DNA from: Microbacterium sp. LWH13-1.2 | GTDB lineage: Bacteria > Actinomycetota > Actinomycetes > Actinomycetales > Microbacteriaceae | Length of the DNA: 64,000 nt | Assembly (NCBI RefSeq): GCF_038397735.1 | Contig: NZ_CP151635.1 | Coordinates: 3,100,001-3,164,000, forward strand | Direction of reading: 5' to 3' | Part shown: positions 16,595-25,325 of the stretch, in pieces | How positions within the stretch are numbered: the first letter of the stretch is position 1 | Layout: every line of letters begins with the position of its first letter | Translations under genes and position numbers: made by a program | Notes under the pieces: generated by a model | Told to the model about the DNA's origin: nothing | Seen by the model: the letters and a program-made list of their open reading frames with translations, nothing else | Databases searched by the model: none

Positions 16595-17218
16595 ATGAGT
16601 GAGAACGCGACGCCCGACCACCTGACACTGGCCTCGTTCGACGCACCGAGCTCGGCAGCGGCCCGCGCCGCTCTCTCGCTCGCCACGCAGTACCACTCCC
16701 CGACCCTGCTGAATCATGTGCTGCGGTCGTGGCTGTGGGCCGAGGCGTTCGCGATCGTCGAGGGTCGCTCGGACATCGACCACGAACTCCTCTACGTCTC
16801 CGCCGTGCTGCATGACATCGGCCTGGTGCCCGAGTTCGACAACGTCTTCCGCTCATATGAAGAGTCCGGAGGGCACGTGGCCGTCGCGCTCACCCGGGGC
16901 GCCGGATGGGACGAGCACCGTGGCCAGCGCGCACTCGAGGTGATCGTGCGGCACAACTGGCCGGCCGTCGATCCCGACCTCGACGTCGAGGGATACCTGC
17001 TCGAGATCGCGACCGGTCTCGACATCTCCGGCGCGCGGCCCGATGCGCTTCCCGCATCCTTCATCCGCGAGGTGCTCGACGTGCACCCGCGTCTCGACCT
17101 CGCTCAGGAGTTCGGCACCGGCGTCGTCGACCAGGCGGCACGCAAGCCGCACACGGCAGCGCACCGGCTGGTCGAGGGCGGCGTCGTCCGCAAGCTGGCG
17201 GACAACCCGCTCGGCTGA
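16595..17218 (+). CDS. HD-domain phosphohydrolase-like protein
   Basis: 207 residues. Metal ligands of an HD domain are visible: His41 in LLNHVLRSW, His73-Asp74 in AVLHDIGL, and downstream His/Asp in EVIVRHNWPAVDPD. It resembles the small stand-alone HD proteins related to cyanamide hydratase. The usual reaction is hydrolysis of a phosphoester or hydration of a small nitrile; the substrate is not predictable. ATG 16595 lies 7 nt after TACGCT (16582-16587), indicating a leaderless transcript. It is convergent with the next gene. Confidence 0.8.
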   Translation: MSENATPDHLTLASFDAPSSAAARAALSLATQYHSPTLLNHVLRSWLWAEAFAIVEGRSDIDHELLYVSAVLHDIGLVPEFDNVFRSYEESGGHVAVALTRGAGWDEHRGQRALEVIVRHNWPAVDPDLDVEGYLLEIATGLDISGARPDALPASFIREVLDVHPRLDLAQEFGTGVVDQAARKPHTAAHRLVEGGVVRKLADNPLG

Positions 17219-17243
17219 CGCAGCGGGCTCGTCCGCGCGATCG

Positions 17244-18083
17244 CTACTCCTCGCCGCTGTCGAGGAAGACTCCGACGCGGTTGCCGTCGAGCACGAACTG
17301 GAGCGCGACGGCTGCGGGATAGCGCTCGTGCAGCTGCTCCGGCATCTCCTCGTCGATCGGGACGACGACCTCGGCCGGGAACGCACCGATGCTGCAGGCC
17401 GCGTACATCGGGCCGCTGATGGACGAGGATCCGTCATCCGCTCCCTCGTCCGGCACATCGACCGTCCTCACGACCGAGATGCAGCGGTTCTCCGACGAGC
17501 GGTCGCCCGACTCCGAGACCCACCCCGGGCTCTCGAAGACCGTCAGACCGAAGAACTCGGCGGCCGCGACGTCGGTCTCGGCCCCGAACCACCCCGGGGG
17601 CACCGCTCCGGTGCGCGACAGTTCGAGCGTCTCGATCTGCGGCGCCCCGGCCGACGACGAGACCGACGGCAGAGACGTCAGCGCGAAGGTCACAGTGGCG
17701 GCCACGGCAGCGGCCGCCACGACCGATGCCACCCACAGCGGCATCCGCCATCGCGCGAGACGCGACCGCCAGTCGGTCGGCGATGGGGCTTCCTCGCTCG
17801 CGGCGGGGTCGTCCCACAGCGAATCGTCACCCAGCCTGTCGATGAGGTCGTCACTCGCGCGCGAGTCGTCGACGGCCGGGATCACGACCTGCAGCTCGGT
17901 GGCTGTGGCAGGGGCGTCGAGAGCGGTCGCCCCGCCCGCTCGGAGTCGGGCGGATACCGCCGCGCGCGACGACTCGAGCTCCTGCAGCCGGCGGAGGGCA
18001 GCGGGGTCGGTCGCGATGTCGGCGTGAGGGCCGTACGCGCGAGCCCGCAGCTCCCGCAGTTCCTTCTCGGCACCGGCATCCAT
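17244..18083 (-). CDS. Single-TM hypothetical protein with anti-sigma-like topology
   Basis: 279 residues. An acidic, helical cytoplasmic part (1-125) is followed by one TM helix (WVASVVAAAAVAATVTFAL) and an extracytoplasmic domain of about 130 residues with two cysteines (ENRCISVV, YAACSIGAF) likely bridged. This topology resembles membrane anti-sigma or sensor proteins, but no sigma factor lies nearby and no zinc anti-sigma motif is present. I do not recognise the family. It reads toward the HD gene and has no clear ribosome site. Confidence 0.65.
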   Translation of the reverse strand: MDAGAEKELRELRARAYGPHADIATDPAALRRLQELESSRAAVSARLRAGGATALDAPATATELQVVIPAVDDSRASDDLIDRLGDDSLWDDPAASEEAPSPTDWRSRLARWRMPLWVASVVAAAAVAATVTFALTSLPSVSSSAGAPQIETLELSRTGAVPPGWFGAETDVAAAEFFGLTVFESPGWVSESGDRSSENRCISVVRTVDVPDEGADDGSSSISGPMYAACSIGAFPAEVVVPIDEEMPEQLHERYPAAVALQFVLDGNRVGVFLDSGEE

Positions 18084-18123
18084 CCCGGCATCGTCTCACG
18101 CCGGCCTCCGCGCACACAGCAAC

Positions 18124-18159
18124 GGGCGGGTGGAGGTGTGAATCACCCTCCACCCGCCC
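18124..18159 (-). terminator. Strong hairpin downstream of csbD-like gene
   Basis: Arms GGGCGGGTGGAGG (18124-18136) and CCTCCACCCGCCC (18147-18159) pair perfectly around a 10-nt loop, 11 bp after the CsbD stop. No U-tract follows, so it may be a GC-only terminator that separates the envelope stress operon from the downstream gene. Confidence 0.7.
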
Positions 18160-18170
18160 GCGCCGGGGTC

Positions 18171-18344
18171 TTACTTCTTGAACGCGTCCTTGACGTTCTC
18201 GCCGGCCTTCTTCGCGTCGGCCTTGACCTGGTCGGCCTTGCCTTCGGCGGCGAGCTTGTCGTTGTCGGTCGCGTTGCCGATCGCTTCCTTCGCCTTGCCG
18301 GCGATGTCCTGAGCGGCGTTCTTGATCTTGTCATCGAGTCCCAT
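18171..18344 (-). CDS. CsbD family stress protein
   Basis: 57 residues. The short, lysine- and alanine-rich sequence begins MGLDDKIKNAAQDIAGKAKE and ends KAGENVKDAFKK, the CsbD pattern with two near-repeats of a helical motif. CsbD-like proteins are general-stress induced, cytoplasmic and of unknown activity. GGAGCTC lies just upstream of the ATG on the minus strand. It lies at the distal end of the Asp23 envelope-stress gene group, which fits co-induction. Confidence 0.88.
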   Translation of the reverse strand: MGLDDKIKNAAQDIAGKAKEAIGNATDNDKLAAEGKADQVKADAKKAGENVKDAFKK

Positions 18345-18444
18345 GAGGAGCTCCTTTCGTGAGGGTGATCGTTGACGGCGGGAGGATTCCCGACGTCTTA
18401 TCGCCGTTGCTCTTCGCGACCGACGATAAGTGTGTGGACGGGTG

Positions 18445-18657
18445 TCAGCGGCGCACCTTGTCGAGCGCCTTCTCCGCCGCCTTGGCCGCCTTCTTGGCGG
18501 TCTTGGCTCGTTCCTTCTTGGCTTTGGGGTCGTTCCACATCCGTACGAGCTGATGCCGGACCGACTCGCCCTTGTTCACCTGCACGGTCGCCGATCGGCT
18601 GCCCAGGATGTAGGCGACGAAAGCCACGGCGCCGATGAGGAGGATCTTGTTTCGCAT
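18445..18657 (-). CDS. Small membrane protein with Lys/Ala-rich tail
   Basis: 70 residues. A TM helix at 4-22 (KILLIGAVAFVAYILGSRS) is followed by a basic helical tail ending KKAAKAAEKALDKVRR. Similar short proteins accompany actinobacterial Asp23 operons; the function is unknown. GGAA upstream of the ATG is a modest ribosome site. It sits between the AmaP-like gene and csbD on the same strand. Confidence 0.7.
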   Translation of the reverse strand: MRNKILLIGAVAFVAYILGSRSATVQVNKGESVRHQLVRMWNDPKAKKERAKTAKKAAKAAEKALDKVRR

Positions 18658-18701
18658 GATGCTGGTTCCTGCTTCCTGAGAGTGAGTCCGACGACCGGTG
18701 T

Positions 18702-19316
18702 TCAGGACAGTCGACGCTGGTCGTGGGCGAGACGCGCACGGAGCCCGGTGTGGACCGAGACGTAGGTCTCGGTGTCACGGCCGGTCAGGGTGGCGAGGTT
18801 GGTGAGGAGACGGTCGATGTGATCGACGAGCTCGCGCGGGTCCGTGTTCTGCCGCGGCGTGACCGCCACGTGCAGCACCGGGGTGTTGCGGATGTCGTTC
18901 GCCGTGACCTGGGTCGAGAGGATCTCGTCCCTCGTCGCGAGCGAGTTCTTCACGGCATCCGACACGAAGGACTCGGTGACGGTCACCCGACCGAGCGGGT
19001 TCTGCGCACCCGTCGAACGGAAGGCCGTCTTCGAGCGGCGTCCGGCGATGCTGGTGAGCGCGAGGATCAGCAGGACGACGACCACGAGGATCGCTGCGAC
19101 GGCGCCGATCCCGATCCACGAGAGGCTGCCGCCGGCGATGGCGGTGGCGGCGATCGCCTGGTCGAGCCAGGAGCGGGCGTCCTTGCCGGCCGACGTCCAG
19201 ATGTCCGTCGCGGTGGGCCAGCTCATGATCGCGATGCCGACGGCGCCGAGGGCCAGGAACAGCAGCCCGATGATCAGCAGCAGCACGCGGTTCAGCGCGC
19301 GGTTCGTGTTGTTCAC
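18702..19316 (-). CDS. AmaP-like alkaline shock membrane anchor
   Basis: 204 residues from a GTG at 19316 that overlaps the previous stop (GTGA). Two TM helices (about 10-30 and 70-93, AVAAILVVVVLLILALTS) are followed by a soluble domain with TPVLHVAVTPRQNTDPREL. The layout matches AmaP-type proteins, which hold Asp23 at the membrane in firmicutes; in actinobacteria the pairing is known by gene context. It is the last tightly coupled gene of the operon. Confidence 0.75.
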   Translation of the reverse strand: MNNTNRALNRVLLLIIGLLFLALGAVGIAIMSWPTATDIWTSAGKDARSWLDQAIAATAIAGGSLSWIGIGAVAAILVVVVLLILALTSIAGRRSKTAFRSTGAQNPLGRVTVTESFVSDAVKNSLATRDEILSTQVTANDIRNTPVLHVAVTPRQNTDPRELVDHIDRLLTNLATLTGRDTETYVSVHTGLRARLAHDQRRLS

Positions 19317-19897
19317 AGCTCGTCCTCCTGCTCGGTGGGGCGCTCGATGCGCACCCGGGTGCGCACGCTCCTGGTGAGCCGGTACGTCTGCAGCTCGGCT
19401 TCGGCGGCGGATTTCACCGCGCCCTTGTCGAGCGGGATACCGGCGCCGGGGCGCACGGTGACGTCGACTCCGCGGTGGCCCACGCCGACGGTGATGTTGT
19501 CGCGGGAAAGGCCCGTCTCCTCCGAGAGGTGCTGGGCGAGGGCGCTCGCGATCACGCCGTTGTCGACGACGACCGCGCGGTCTCCGGCATCGAGGGTGTG
19601 CTTCGACAGGCGACCCGGTGTGAGGGCGAGCACGAGGAAGACGACCCCGATGAGGGCGAGCACCACGCTGCCGGCGATCACGAGCCCGGCGGGCTGCGCG
19701 GTGGGCAGACCGACCAGCCATCCGCCGGCCGCGGCGGGACCGAGCAGGAGGGCGGGCTGGGCGGCGAGGCTCAGCACGATCTCGAGCCCGATGTACGCCA
19801 GGGCGAGGATGAGGAGGATGACCGCCACGAACATCGCGACGGTGCGCGGCGAATGCGTCTCGCGTCGGACGACGCGACGAAGAACCGGGGTGCTCAT
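19313..19897 (-). CDS. DUF6286-type membrane protein of the Asp23 operon
   Basis: 194 residues. Two TM helices (MFVAVILLILALAYIGLEI and AGLVIAGSVVLALIGVVFLV) come first, then a domain starting at RLSKHTLDAGDRAVVVDNGVI and ending with an RVRIERP strand. This matches the DUF6286 arrangement seen next to Asp23 genes. Both ends overlap the neighbours by 4 nt, so translation is coupled. The role is probably envelope stress resistance at the membrane. Confidence 0.72.
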   Translation of the reverse strand: MSTPVLRRVVRRETHSPRTVAMFVAVILLILALAYIGLEIVLSLAAQPALLLGPAAAGGWLVGLPTAQPAGLVIAGSVVLALIGVVFLVLALTPGRLSKHTLDAGDRAVVVDNGVIASALAQHLSEETGLSRDNITVGVGHRGVDVTVRPGAGIPLDKGAVKSAAEAELQTYRLTRSVRTRVRIERPTEQEDEL

Positions 19898-20286
19898 CGC
19901 ACTCGTCTCCTCTCGGGGATGGTCGCACCGGTGATGGTGAGGTTGATGCGGGTGACGTCGCGTCCGAGGACGTCGGTCAGGTTCCGCTGGAGCTGCTCCT
20001 GCAGCTGACGGGCCCGATCGAGCACGGGGACGCTCTGGGAGATCGCGACGGTGTCGTCGAGATCCGGGACGGGAAGCGGTGTGGCGATGCGCACCGCGAT
20101 CCCGCCGGGGTGTTCGGTCACGTCGACCTTCACGTCACCGCGAGGGACACCGATCAGGGTTGCGGACGCCTGTTCGGTGACCGTGCGGTAGACGCGTTCT
20201 TTCACGTCGACGCGACCAGGGACGGTGGCCTCGGTGGCGGCCCCGACGGGGCCGCCACCGGCGGCGAGGTGCTGGTCGGCGCGCAT
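19894..20286 (-). CDS. Asp23-related short protein
   Basis: 130 residues with no TM segment. The core RVDVKERVYRTVTEQASATL and the later DVKVDVTEHPGGIAVRIATP resemble a divergent Asp23 fold, followed by a helix, LDRARQLQEQLQRNLTDVLG, and a DVTRINLTITGA strand. It is placed between DUF2273 and DUF6286 genes with start/stop overlap on both sides. A partner role for Asp23 is inferred from context. Confidence 0.6.
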   Translation of the reverse strand: MRADQHLAAGGGPVGAATEATVPGRVDVKERVYRTVTEQASATLIGVPRGDVKVDVTEHPGGIAVRIATPLPVPDLDDTVAISQSVPVLDRARQLQEQLQRNLTDVLGRDVTRINLTITGATIPERRRVR

Positions 20287-20474
20287 CAGGAGGTACGCCG
20301 CCCGGTGAAGGCGTCCGCGAGACCGCGGACGTCGAGCTTGCCGGAGGCGATCCGACCGATGAGTGCCCCGATGCCGGCGAACAGAGCCATGAGCAGGAAG
20401 CCCCAGAATCCGAACATCAGCGCAGCGAGGGCGAGGAGGGCACCGATCAGGGCGCCCGTGGTGGTGGGGGTCAT
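20286..20474 (-). CDS. DUF2273-like small membrane protein
   Basis: 62 residues, nearly all one helical hairpin: GALIGALLALAALMFGFWGF and LMALFAGIGALIGRIASGKL. Small DUF2273 proteins regularly accompany Asp23 and AmaP. Its start overlaps the Asp23 stop by 4 nt and its end touches the next start, so expression is coupled. It probably helps anchor Asp23. Confidence 0.75.
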   Translation of the reverse strand: MTPTTTGALIGALLALAALMFGFWGFLLMALFAGIGALIGRIASGKLDVRGLADAFTGRRTS

Positions 20475-20995
20475 GAGACGCGCGACTCCTCGTTCTCGTT
20501 GCTGTCGTCGCCGGGCACGTGCACGTCGTTGACCTCGACGTTGACCTCGACGACCTCGAGGCCGACCAGGCGGCTGATGGCTCCGGCGACGGCGGCGCGG
20601 ACGTTGTTCGCGACCTCCTGGATGGGAGCGGGGTACTCGACGACGATGGTCAGGTCCGCGGCGGCCTGCGTCTCGCCGACCTCGACCTTGACGCCCTGCG
20701 AGAGGTCGGTGGCGTTGACGGCGTCACGGATGGCGCCGAAGGCGCGTGCGCCGCCGCCACCCAGTGCGTACACGCCGTCGACCTGACGGGCGGCGATGCC
20801 TGCGACCTTGGCCACGACGCCGTCGGCGATGGTGGTCTTGCCCGCGGCATCCGAGTCAGCGGGGATCCGCGACGTCGAGAAGCTGGAGGAGCGATCCACG
20901 CGCGAGGTGGACGCTGCCGGCTTGGGCGCGGCGGAAGTCTGTGCCAGTTCCTTCTCGGCGGGGCTGGCGGAGGTGTTCTGATCCTGAGTTGCCAT
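20471..20995 (-). CDS. Asp23/Gls24 family envelope stress response protein
   Basis: 174 residues. A disordered Ser/Ala-rich N-terminus (1-55) precedes the Asp23 domain: TTIADGVVAKVAGIAARQVDG, GVYALGG, KVEVGETQAAADLTIVVEYP and a closing VVEVNVEVNDVHVPG. Asp23 proteins coat the inner membrane face and support the cell envelope under alkaline and other stress. This is the first gene of a six- to seven-gene minus-strand operon. GGAAATGTC at the start gives a weak ribosome site. Confidence 0.9.
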   Translation of the reverse strand: MATQDQNTSASPAEKELAQTSAAPKPAASTSRVDRSSSFSTSRIPADSDAAGKTTIADGVVAKVAGIAARQVDGVYALGGGGARAFGAIRDAVNATDLSQGVKVEVGETQAAADLTIVVEYPAPIQEVANNVRAAVAGAISRLVGLEVVEVNVEVNDVHVPGDDSNENEESRVS

Positions 20996-21158
20996 GACAT
21001 TTCCTTCGTCTCACGTGGTGCCGGCTGCGAGACCTGGTGGCCTCACCGGGAGCGTGTGTCGGTCGCTCACAGATAGGACGTGCGGTGGCACGGATTCGTC
21101 ACAGATCCGTCGAAGATTTCTGCCGAGGGGCCCTCGAACGCGGCTTAGGTTGGAGGAC

Positions 21159-22064
21159 ATGACCTCCTCTGCGACGGGAATCCCCGACCTCCATGGCCGC
21201 ACGATCCTCGTCACGGGGGCGAACGCCGGCATCGGGTACTGGTGCGCCGAGATCCTCGCCGCACACGGCGCACGGGTGCTGCTCGGATGCCGGTCGTCCG
21301 AGCGCGCAGAGGTCGCCGCTTCGTCGATCCGCGCTCATGCGCCCGGCGCGGACCTCGGCATCCTCCCGGTCGATCTCGGCTCTCTCGCGAGCATCCGAGC
21401 CGCGGCCGCCTCGCTCGACGAGCGCGTCGACGCGGTGATCTGCAACGCGGGGGTCAAGGCAGCGGATCGCGACGCGCGCACCGTCGACGGACTGGATCTG
21501 ATGGTGGGCACGAACTTCGTCGGGCACTTCGCCCTGCTCGCACAGCTCGGGCACGTGCTCGCCGACGATGCGCGGGTCGTGGCCGTCGGCTCGCTCGCGC
21601 ATCGCTTCGCCGACATCGATCCTGCGACGCTCTCAGAGCCGTGGACCGGGGCCTCCCTGCGTCAGTACGGCCGCTCGAAAGCGGCCCTCATGGCCTTCGC
21701 CTTCGAGCTCAACCGCCGCTGGCGTGGCACGGCGCGCTCGGCGCTGTGCGCGCACCCCGGCTATGCCGTGGATCCGCTCACTCCGCATCGAGACGGACTC
21801 GCCGACGTCTCGGCCGCGGCGCGGGCGTTCGCCTCACTGAGTCGCGCGCTCGTGCAGGGAAAGGATGCCGGGGCCGCGCCGATCGTGCACGCGGCCGTCG
21901 CGGCCGACGCCACCGGCGGCGATTACTGGGGCCCAGGCGGTCTGCTCGAGTTCCGCGGAGCGCCCAGGCGGGTCACCGCGAGCGAGCAGGTGCGCTCGGT
22001 CGACGTGGGGGCCGAGCTGTGGGCCGTCGCCGAGCACATGACCGGCGTGCGCTTCACTCTCTAG
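21159..22064 (+). CDS. Short-chain dehydrogenase/reductase (SDR)
   Basis: 301 residues. The nucleotide loop TGANAGIGYWCAEIL lies at 20-34, CNAG near 97, and the catalytic YGRSK near 170, with GARVLLGCRSSER suggesting NADP preference from its Arg. It resembles the retinol-dehydrogenase/oxidoreductase-like extended SDR branch. GGAGG precedes the ATG at 21159, which also lies 7 nt after TAGGTT (21146-21151). The substrate is unknown. The longer open frame to 20994 is antisense leader to the Asp23 promoter and is not used. Confidence 0.88.
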   Translation: MTSSATGIPDLHGRTILVTGANAGIGYWCAEILAAHGARVLLGCRSSERAEVAASSIRAHAPGADLGILPVDLGSLASIRAAAASLDERVDAVICNAGVKAADRDARTVDGLDLMVGTNFVGHFALLAQLGHVLADDARVVAVGSLAHRFADIDPATLSEPWTGASLRQYGRSKAALMAFAFELNRRWRGTARSALCAHPGYAVDPLTPHRDGLADVSAAARAFASLSRALVQGKDAGAAPIVHAAVAADATGGDYWGPGGLLEFRGAPRRVTASEQVRSVDVGAELWAVAEHMTGVRFTL

Positions 22065-22085
22065 CCGTGCGGCTGCGGAGACCTG

Positions 22086-22370
22086 CTAGTCGTCTTCGAG
22101 GACGTATGCTCCCGAGGCGTCGGTGAACAGTCCGGTCTGACCGGTCTTCGCCGCGCGCACGAAGGCCTCGACCCACGGGAAGCGGGCGACGAACGAGTCG
22201 ACCGACCACACCTCGTGATTCGCGGAGTCGTTCATGTGCTCCTCGGACTCGAGCCCTGTGACCGACTGCAGGTCGCTGCCCGTGAACGTGATCCAGCGGG
22301 GCGGATGCTCGGCATGCGGCTTCGACAGGAAGACGGGGGCATTGCCCGCGAGCCCCGGAGACGAGGCGGC
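22086..22370 (-). pseudogene. 5'-truncated remnant, DUF2185-like C-terminus
   Basis: After the DUF5107 stop (22371-22373) the same frame runs open for 94 codons to TAG at 22086, with no ATG, GTG or TTG until codon 46. The text is protein-like: NAPVFLSKPHAEHPPRWI, then EEHMNDSANHEVWSVDS and GLFTDASGAYVLEDD. The W, N-D-S-x-N and late F resemble the end of DUF2185 (immunity-like) proteins, a weak match by eye. Without a start it is probably a remnant, unless a rare start or frameshift supplies one. Confidence 0.45.
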
Positions 22371-25310
22371 TCAGCTGCGCGAGAACAGCAGCAGGTCGGG
22401 CAGGCTCGTCGCGAAGTAGTCGATCTCGCCGTCGGCATGCCGCGCGACCGGCGGCGTGTACGCCGGTCGCGCCTCGCCGAGACTGAGCGGCGGCTCCCCC
22501 TGCGGCAGGCCGAGGGCTTCGCGAGCCCGATCCCAGGCACCGAGCACCTGGCCTTCGCCGCCCTCCCACGGCTGGAAGACGCGGCTCTCGAGAAGGGCGA
22601 GCGCCTCCGCGGCGGATCCCGTCCTCACCAGGAGATCGGCGTAGGCGATGACGAGGTCGTCGCGGGAGGCGACCACCTCGAACCGGTCGGCGAGACGCGC
22701 CAGCCGCTCGGTGTCGGTCTCTCCGAGTCGCACCGCCAGCTGGTCGCGCTCGAAAAGCAGCCGCGCATCGCTCGGGTCGAGGGCCACGGCCCGTTCGTAG
22801 TGCGCCACGGCGCGGACATCGTCGTGCGCCACGTTGTAGCTCGCCAGGCCGGCGTTGCGATGCACGATCGGATCGTCGAGTCCGCTCTCGATCGCCCGCT
22901 CCCACAGCGCGAGAGCCTCCTCGCGCCTCCCCGCGTCGTACAGCAGGGCACCCAGCAGGCTCGCCGCCACCGGGTCGGGCTCTGCGGCGAGCGCCGCAAC
23001 GAGCGCATCGTGATCGTCGAGCCCTGCGGGGAAGGTCCAGCGCCGATCCGAGGCCCTGGCCTCGGCGCGCTCGCGCGCGGCATCGTCGGCGAGGCCGAGC
23101 CGGTCGAGGATCGCCGCACGGTGGTAGCGGGCGAGCGGTGCGACGTTGCCCGCCGCGCTCGGCCGCACGCGGGTGGCATCGTCGAGCACCGACAGCGCGG
23201 CATCCGCCTCTCCGGCTCGCGCGAGTTCGCCGGCCACGTCGAGGAAGGTGCGACCGTCACCGGGCAGAGCACCCGTGTCGAGGAATCCGAGCAGCGGGTC
23301 GAGGGGGTCGTCGCCGCGCAGCCGCCGGAGAGCGGCCTCGGCATCGGCACCTCGACCCAGTCTCCTCAGGAGCACCACCCGCAGCGCTCCTCGTCTGCGG
23401 TCGTCGGAGGCCACGGCATCCAGCTCGTCGAGATCGTGCAGGGCCGCGGCGTGGTCGCCCGCGTGCGCCGACTGACGCGCCATCTCGAGCCCTGCGGGCG
23501 CGACGAACGCCGCGTCCCAGAATGCCTTGGCGAACGCGCGGCGGGCAGCCGCAGCGTCGCCTCGACGCTGCTCGACCAGGCCGAGCAGATAGAGGGCGTC
23601 CGCGTGCCGGGGGTTGGCGTTGCGGGCGTTGATGCGCGCGAGCGCACGGGAGAGCAGCTCCTTCGCCCGGTCGTAGGACCCTGCGCGGTACGCGAGCTCG
23701 GCGAGGCCGGTGAGCACCCGGGCGTCGGAGGGATCGCGGCGCAGCGCCTCATCCCAGTACGGCAGGGGCGAGCGGCTGGGGTGCCGGTACTGCACCAGGT
23801 GCAGGCCGATCAGGTAGAGCTCGTCGGTGCTGTCGACGTCAGCGGGTGCGGGCGGTGCCGAGGCGGTCCACGGTTCGTCGTCCTCGTCGGTCGACGCGTC
23901 GTGCCAGGTGACGAGAGTCGCACCGGATGCCGCCCGCAGGGTCACGACGATGCCGTCGTGAGCCCGGACCCCGGACTCCACCTGCCAGACGTCTCCCGGA
24001 ACCAGGTCGGCCGTGTGATCCGACAGCAGGATGCCGTCGGCGTCGCGGATCTCGAGACGCGCGCCCGCCTGCGGCGACGTCACCGCCGCCTTCACGACGA
24101 TCGCGCCGTCCCTGTCGACGTGGATCGCGGCCTCGGCGGACGCCTGATGCGCGACGCCGATCCCGGGGATCGGGTACCAGTACTGGCTGAACCGCTTCGT
24201 CTCTCCCGGAGCCAGCCAGGTGAAGTCCGGCTGGTTGTCGGTGTAGACGCCGGCCATGAGCTCGACGTAGGGTCCGTCTGCGTCGGTGAGCAGTCGGTCC
24301 CACGCGTGCCCGAAGGGTGCATCCCCCCAGGTCCACTGCTTCTTGCCCGGCGCGACGCGGCGGTCTGCCCAGTGCACGAAGCCCGCCTGGGCGTCGTGGT
24401 CGTACCCGCCGAAATACTCGTGCTCGGTGTCGACGATCATGTACGACGTCGGCACCGGGATATTGCGGTACCAGTCGATGCGGTCGGCACCCGGGTCACG
24501 GCGGGCGCGCTCCCGGTAGTCGACGCCGTAGTACGGACGGTCGGCCTGCGGGTAGCCGGTGAGCGCGCGACGCGCGTGGTCGGCGACGTGGCGCACATCC
24601 TCGGGGAAGAACGACTGGTACTGATCGTGCACGCGCACGGCGACGTTGGCCCACCAGAGGAATGTCTGCGCGAGGCTCGTGCGGTTGTGGAGCCTCACAT
24701 CGACCCGCACGGTCGAGCTGTTCGCGCCCACGTGGATGCCATGCGTGCCGCGCATCCGGGCGAACGGGTCGTGATCGCTGCACCACACCGTGACGCTGCC
24801 GTCATCGTGGCGCTCGATGGTCGACTCGACCGGCAGGAAGGTCGCGGGACGGTGATGCTGGGGCCAGTTGAACTCGACCCCGCCGCTCATCCACGGACCC
24901 GTCAGACCGACCAGGGCGGGCTTGATGACGTTGTTCCGGTAGAAGAAGTCGTATCCGGTCGTCTTGTCGTAGGCGACGTGGATGCGTCCGCCGAGCTCGG
25001 GCAGGATCATCAGCCGGAGGTAGGCGTTCTCGATGTGCACGGCGTTCCAGCGCCGACGCACCGGAGTCGACGCGACCCGCTCGACGAACGGCAGCGGATA
25101 CACGCGGCCGCTGGAGCCCTGGTAGACCCGCTGGTCGAGGTACATCGGATACGTCGACGGGGCGTCCGGCTCGTACGTGTCGATCTCGACCGTCTCGTAC
25201 CAGGCGACCGCGCGCCCGGCATCCAGATCCGCTTGCAGCGCGGCAGGGACCTCGGGAAGGACGAGTTCCGCGTGGGAGCGGCCGACGGGGGTGGTGGCGT
25301 GGGTGGGCAT
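22371..25310 (-). CDS. DUF5107 carbohydrate-binding/mutarotase-fold protein with TPR array
   Basis: 979 residues. The N-terminal 400 residues match DUF5107: ILPELGGRIHVAYDKTTGYD, GGVEFNWPQHHRP and WTWGDAPFGHAWDR, a galactose-mutarotase-like beta-sandwich. The C-terminal half is helical with TPR-like repeats such as ALYLLGLVEQRRGDAAAARR. DUF5107 proteins act on or bind oligosaccharides; the catalytic residues are not assured from sequence. No signal peptide is visible, so the protein is cytoplasmic. GGAGGAG precedes the ATG and the GH35 gene ends 15 nt upstream, so both form one operon facing the AraC regulator. Confidence 0.87.
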   Translation of the reverse strand: MPTHATTPVGRSHAELVLPEVPAALQADLDAGRAVAWYETVEIDTYEPDAPSTYPMYLDQRVYQGSSGRVYPLPFVERVASTPVRRRWNAVHIENAYLRLMILPELGGRIHVAYDKTTGYDFFYRNNVIKPALVGLTGPWMSGGVEFNWPQHHRPATFLPVESTIERHDDGSVTVWCSDHDPFARMRGTHGIHVGANSSTVRVDVRLHNRTSLAQTFLWWANVAVRVHDQYQSFFPEDVRHVADHARRALTGYPQADRPYYGVDYRERARRDPGADRIDWYRNIPVPTSYMIVDTEHEYFGGYDHDAQAGFVHWADRRVAPGKKQWTWGDAPFGHAWDRLLTDADGPYVELMAGVYTDNQPDFTWLAPGETKRFSQYWYPIPGIGVAHQASAEAAIHVDRDGAIVVKAAVTSPQAGARLEIRDADGILLSDHTADLVPGDVWQVESGVRAHDGIVVTLRAASGATLVTWHDASTDEDDEPWTASAPPAPADVDSTDELYLIGLHLVQYRHPSRSPLPYWDEALRRDPSDARVLTGLAELAYRAGSYDRAKELLSRALARINARNANPRHADALYLLGLVEQRRGDAAAARRAFAKAFWDAAFVAPAGLEMARQSAHAGDHAAALHDLDELDAVASDDRRRGALRVVLLRRLGRGADAEAALRRLRGDDPLDPLLGFLDTGALPGDGRTFLDVAGELARAGEADAALSVLDDATRVRPSAAGNVAPLARYHRAAILDRLGLADDAARERAEARASDRRWTFPAGLDDHDALVAALAAEPDPVAASLLGALLYDAGRREEALALWERAIESGLDDPIVHRNAGLASYNVAHDDVRAVAHYERAVALDPSDARLLFERDQLAVRLGETDTERLARLADRFEVVASRDDLVIAYADLLVRTGSAAEALALLESRVFQPWEGGEGQVLGAWDRAREALGLPQGEPPLSLGEARPAYTPPVARHADGEIDYFATSLPDLLLFSRS

Positions 25311-25325
25311 GATCTGTTCTCCTCC

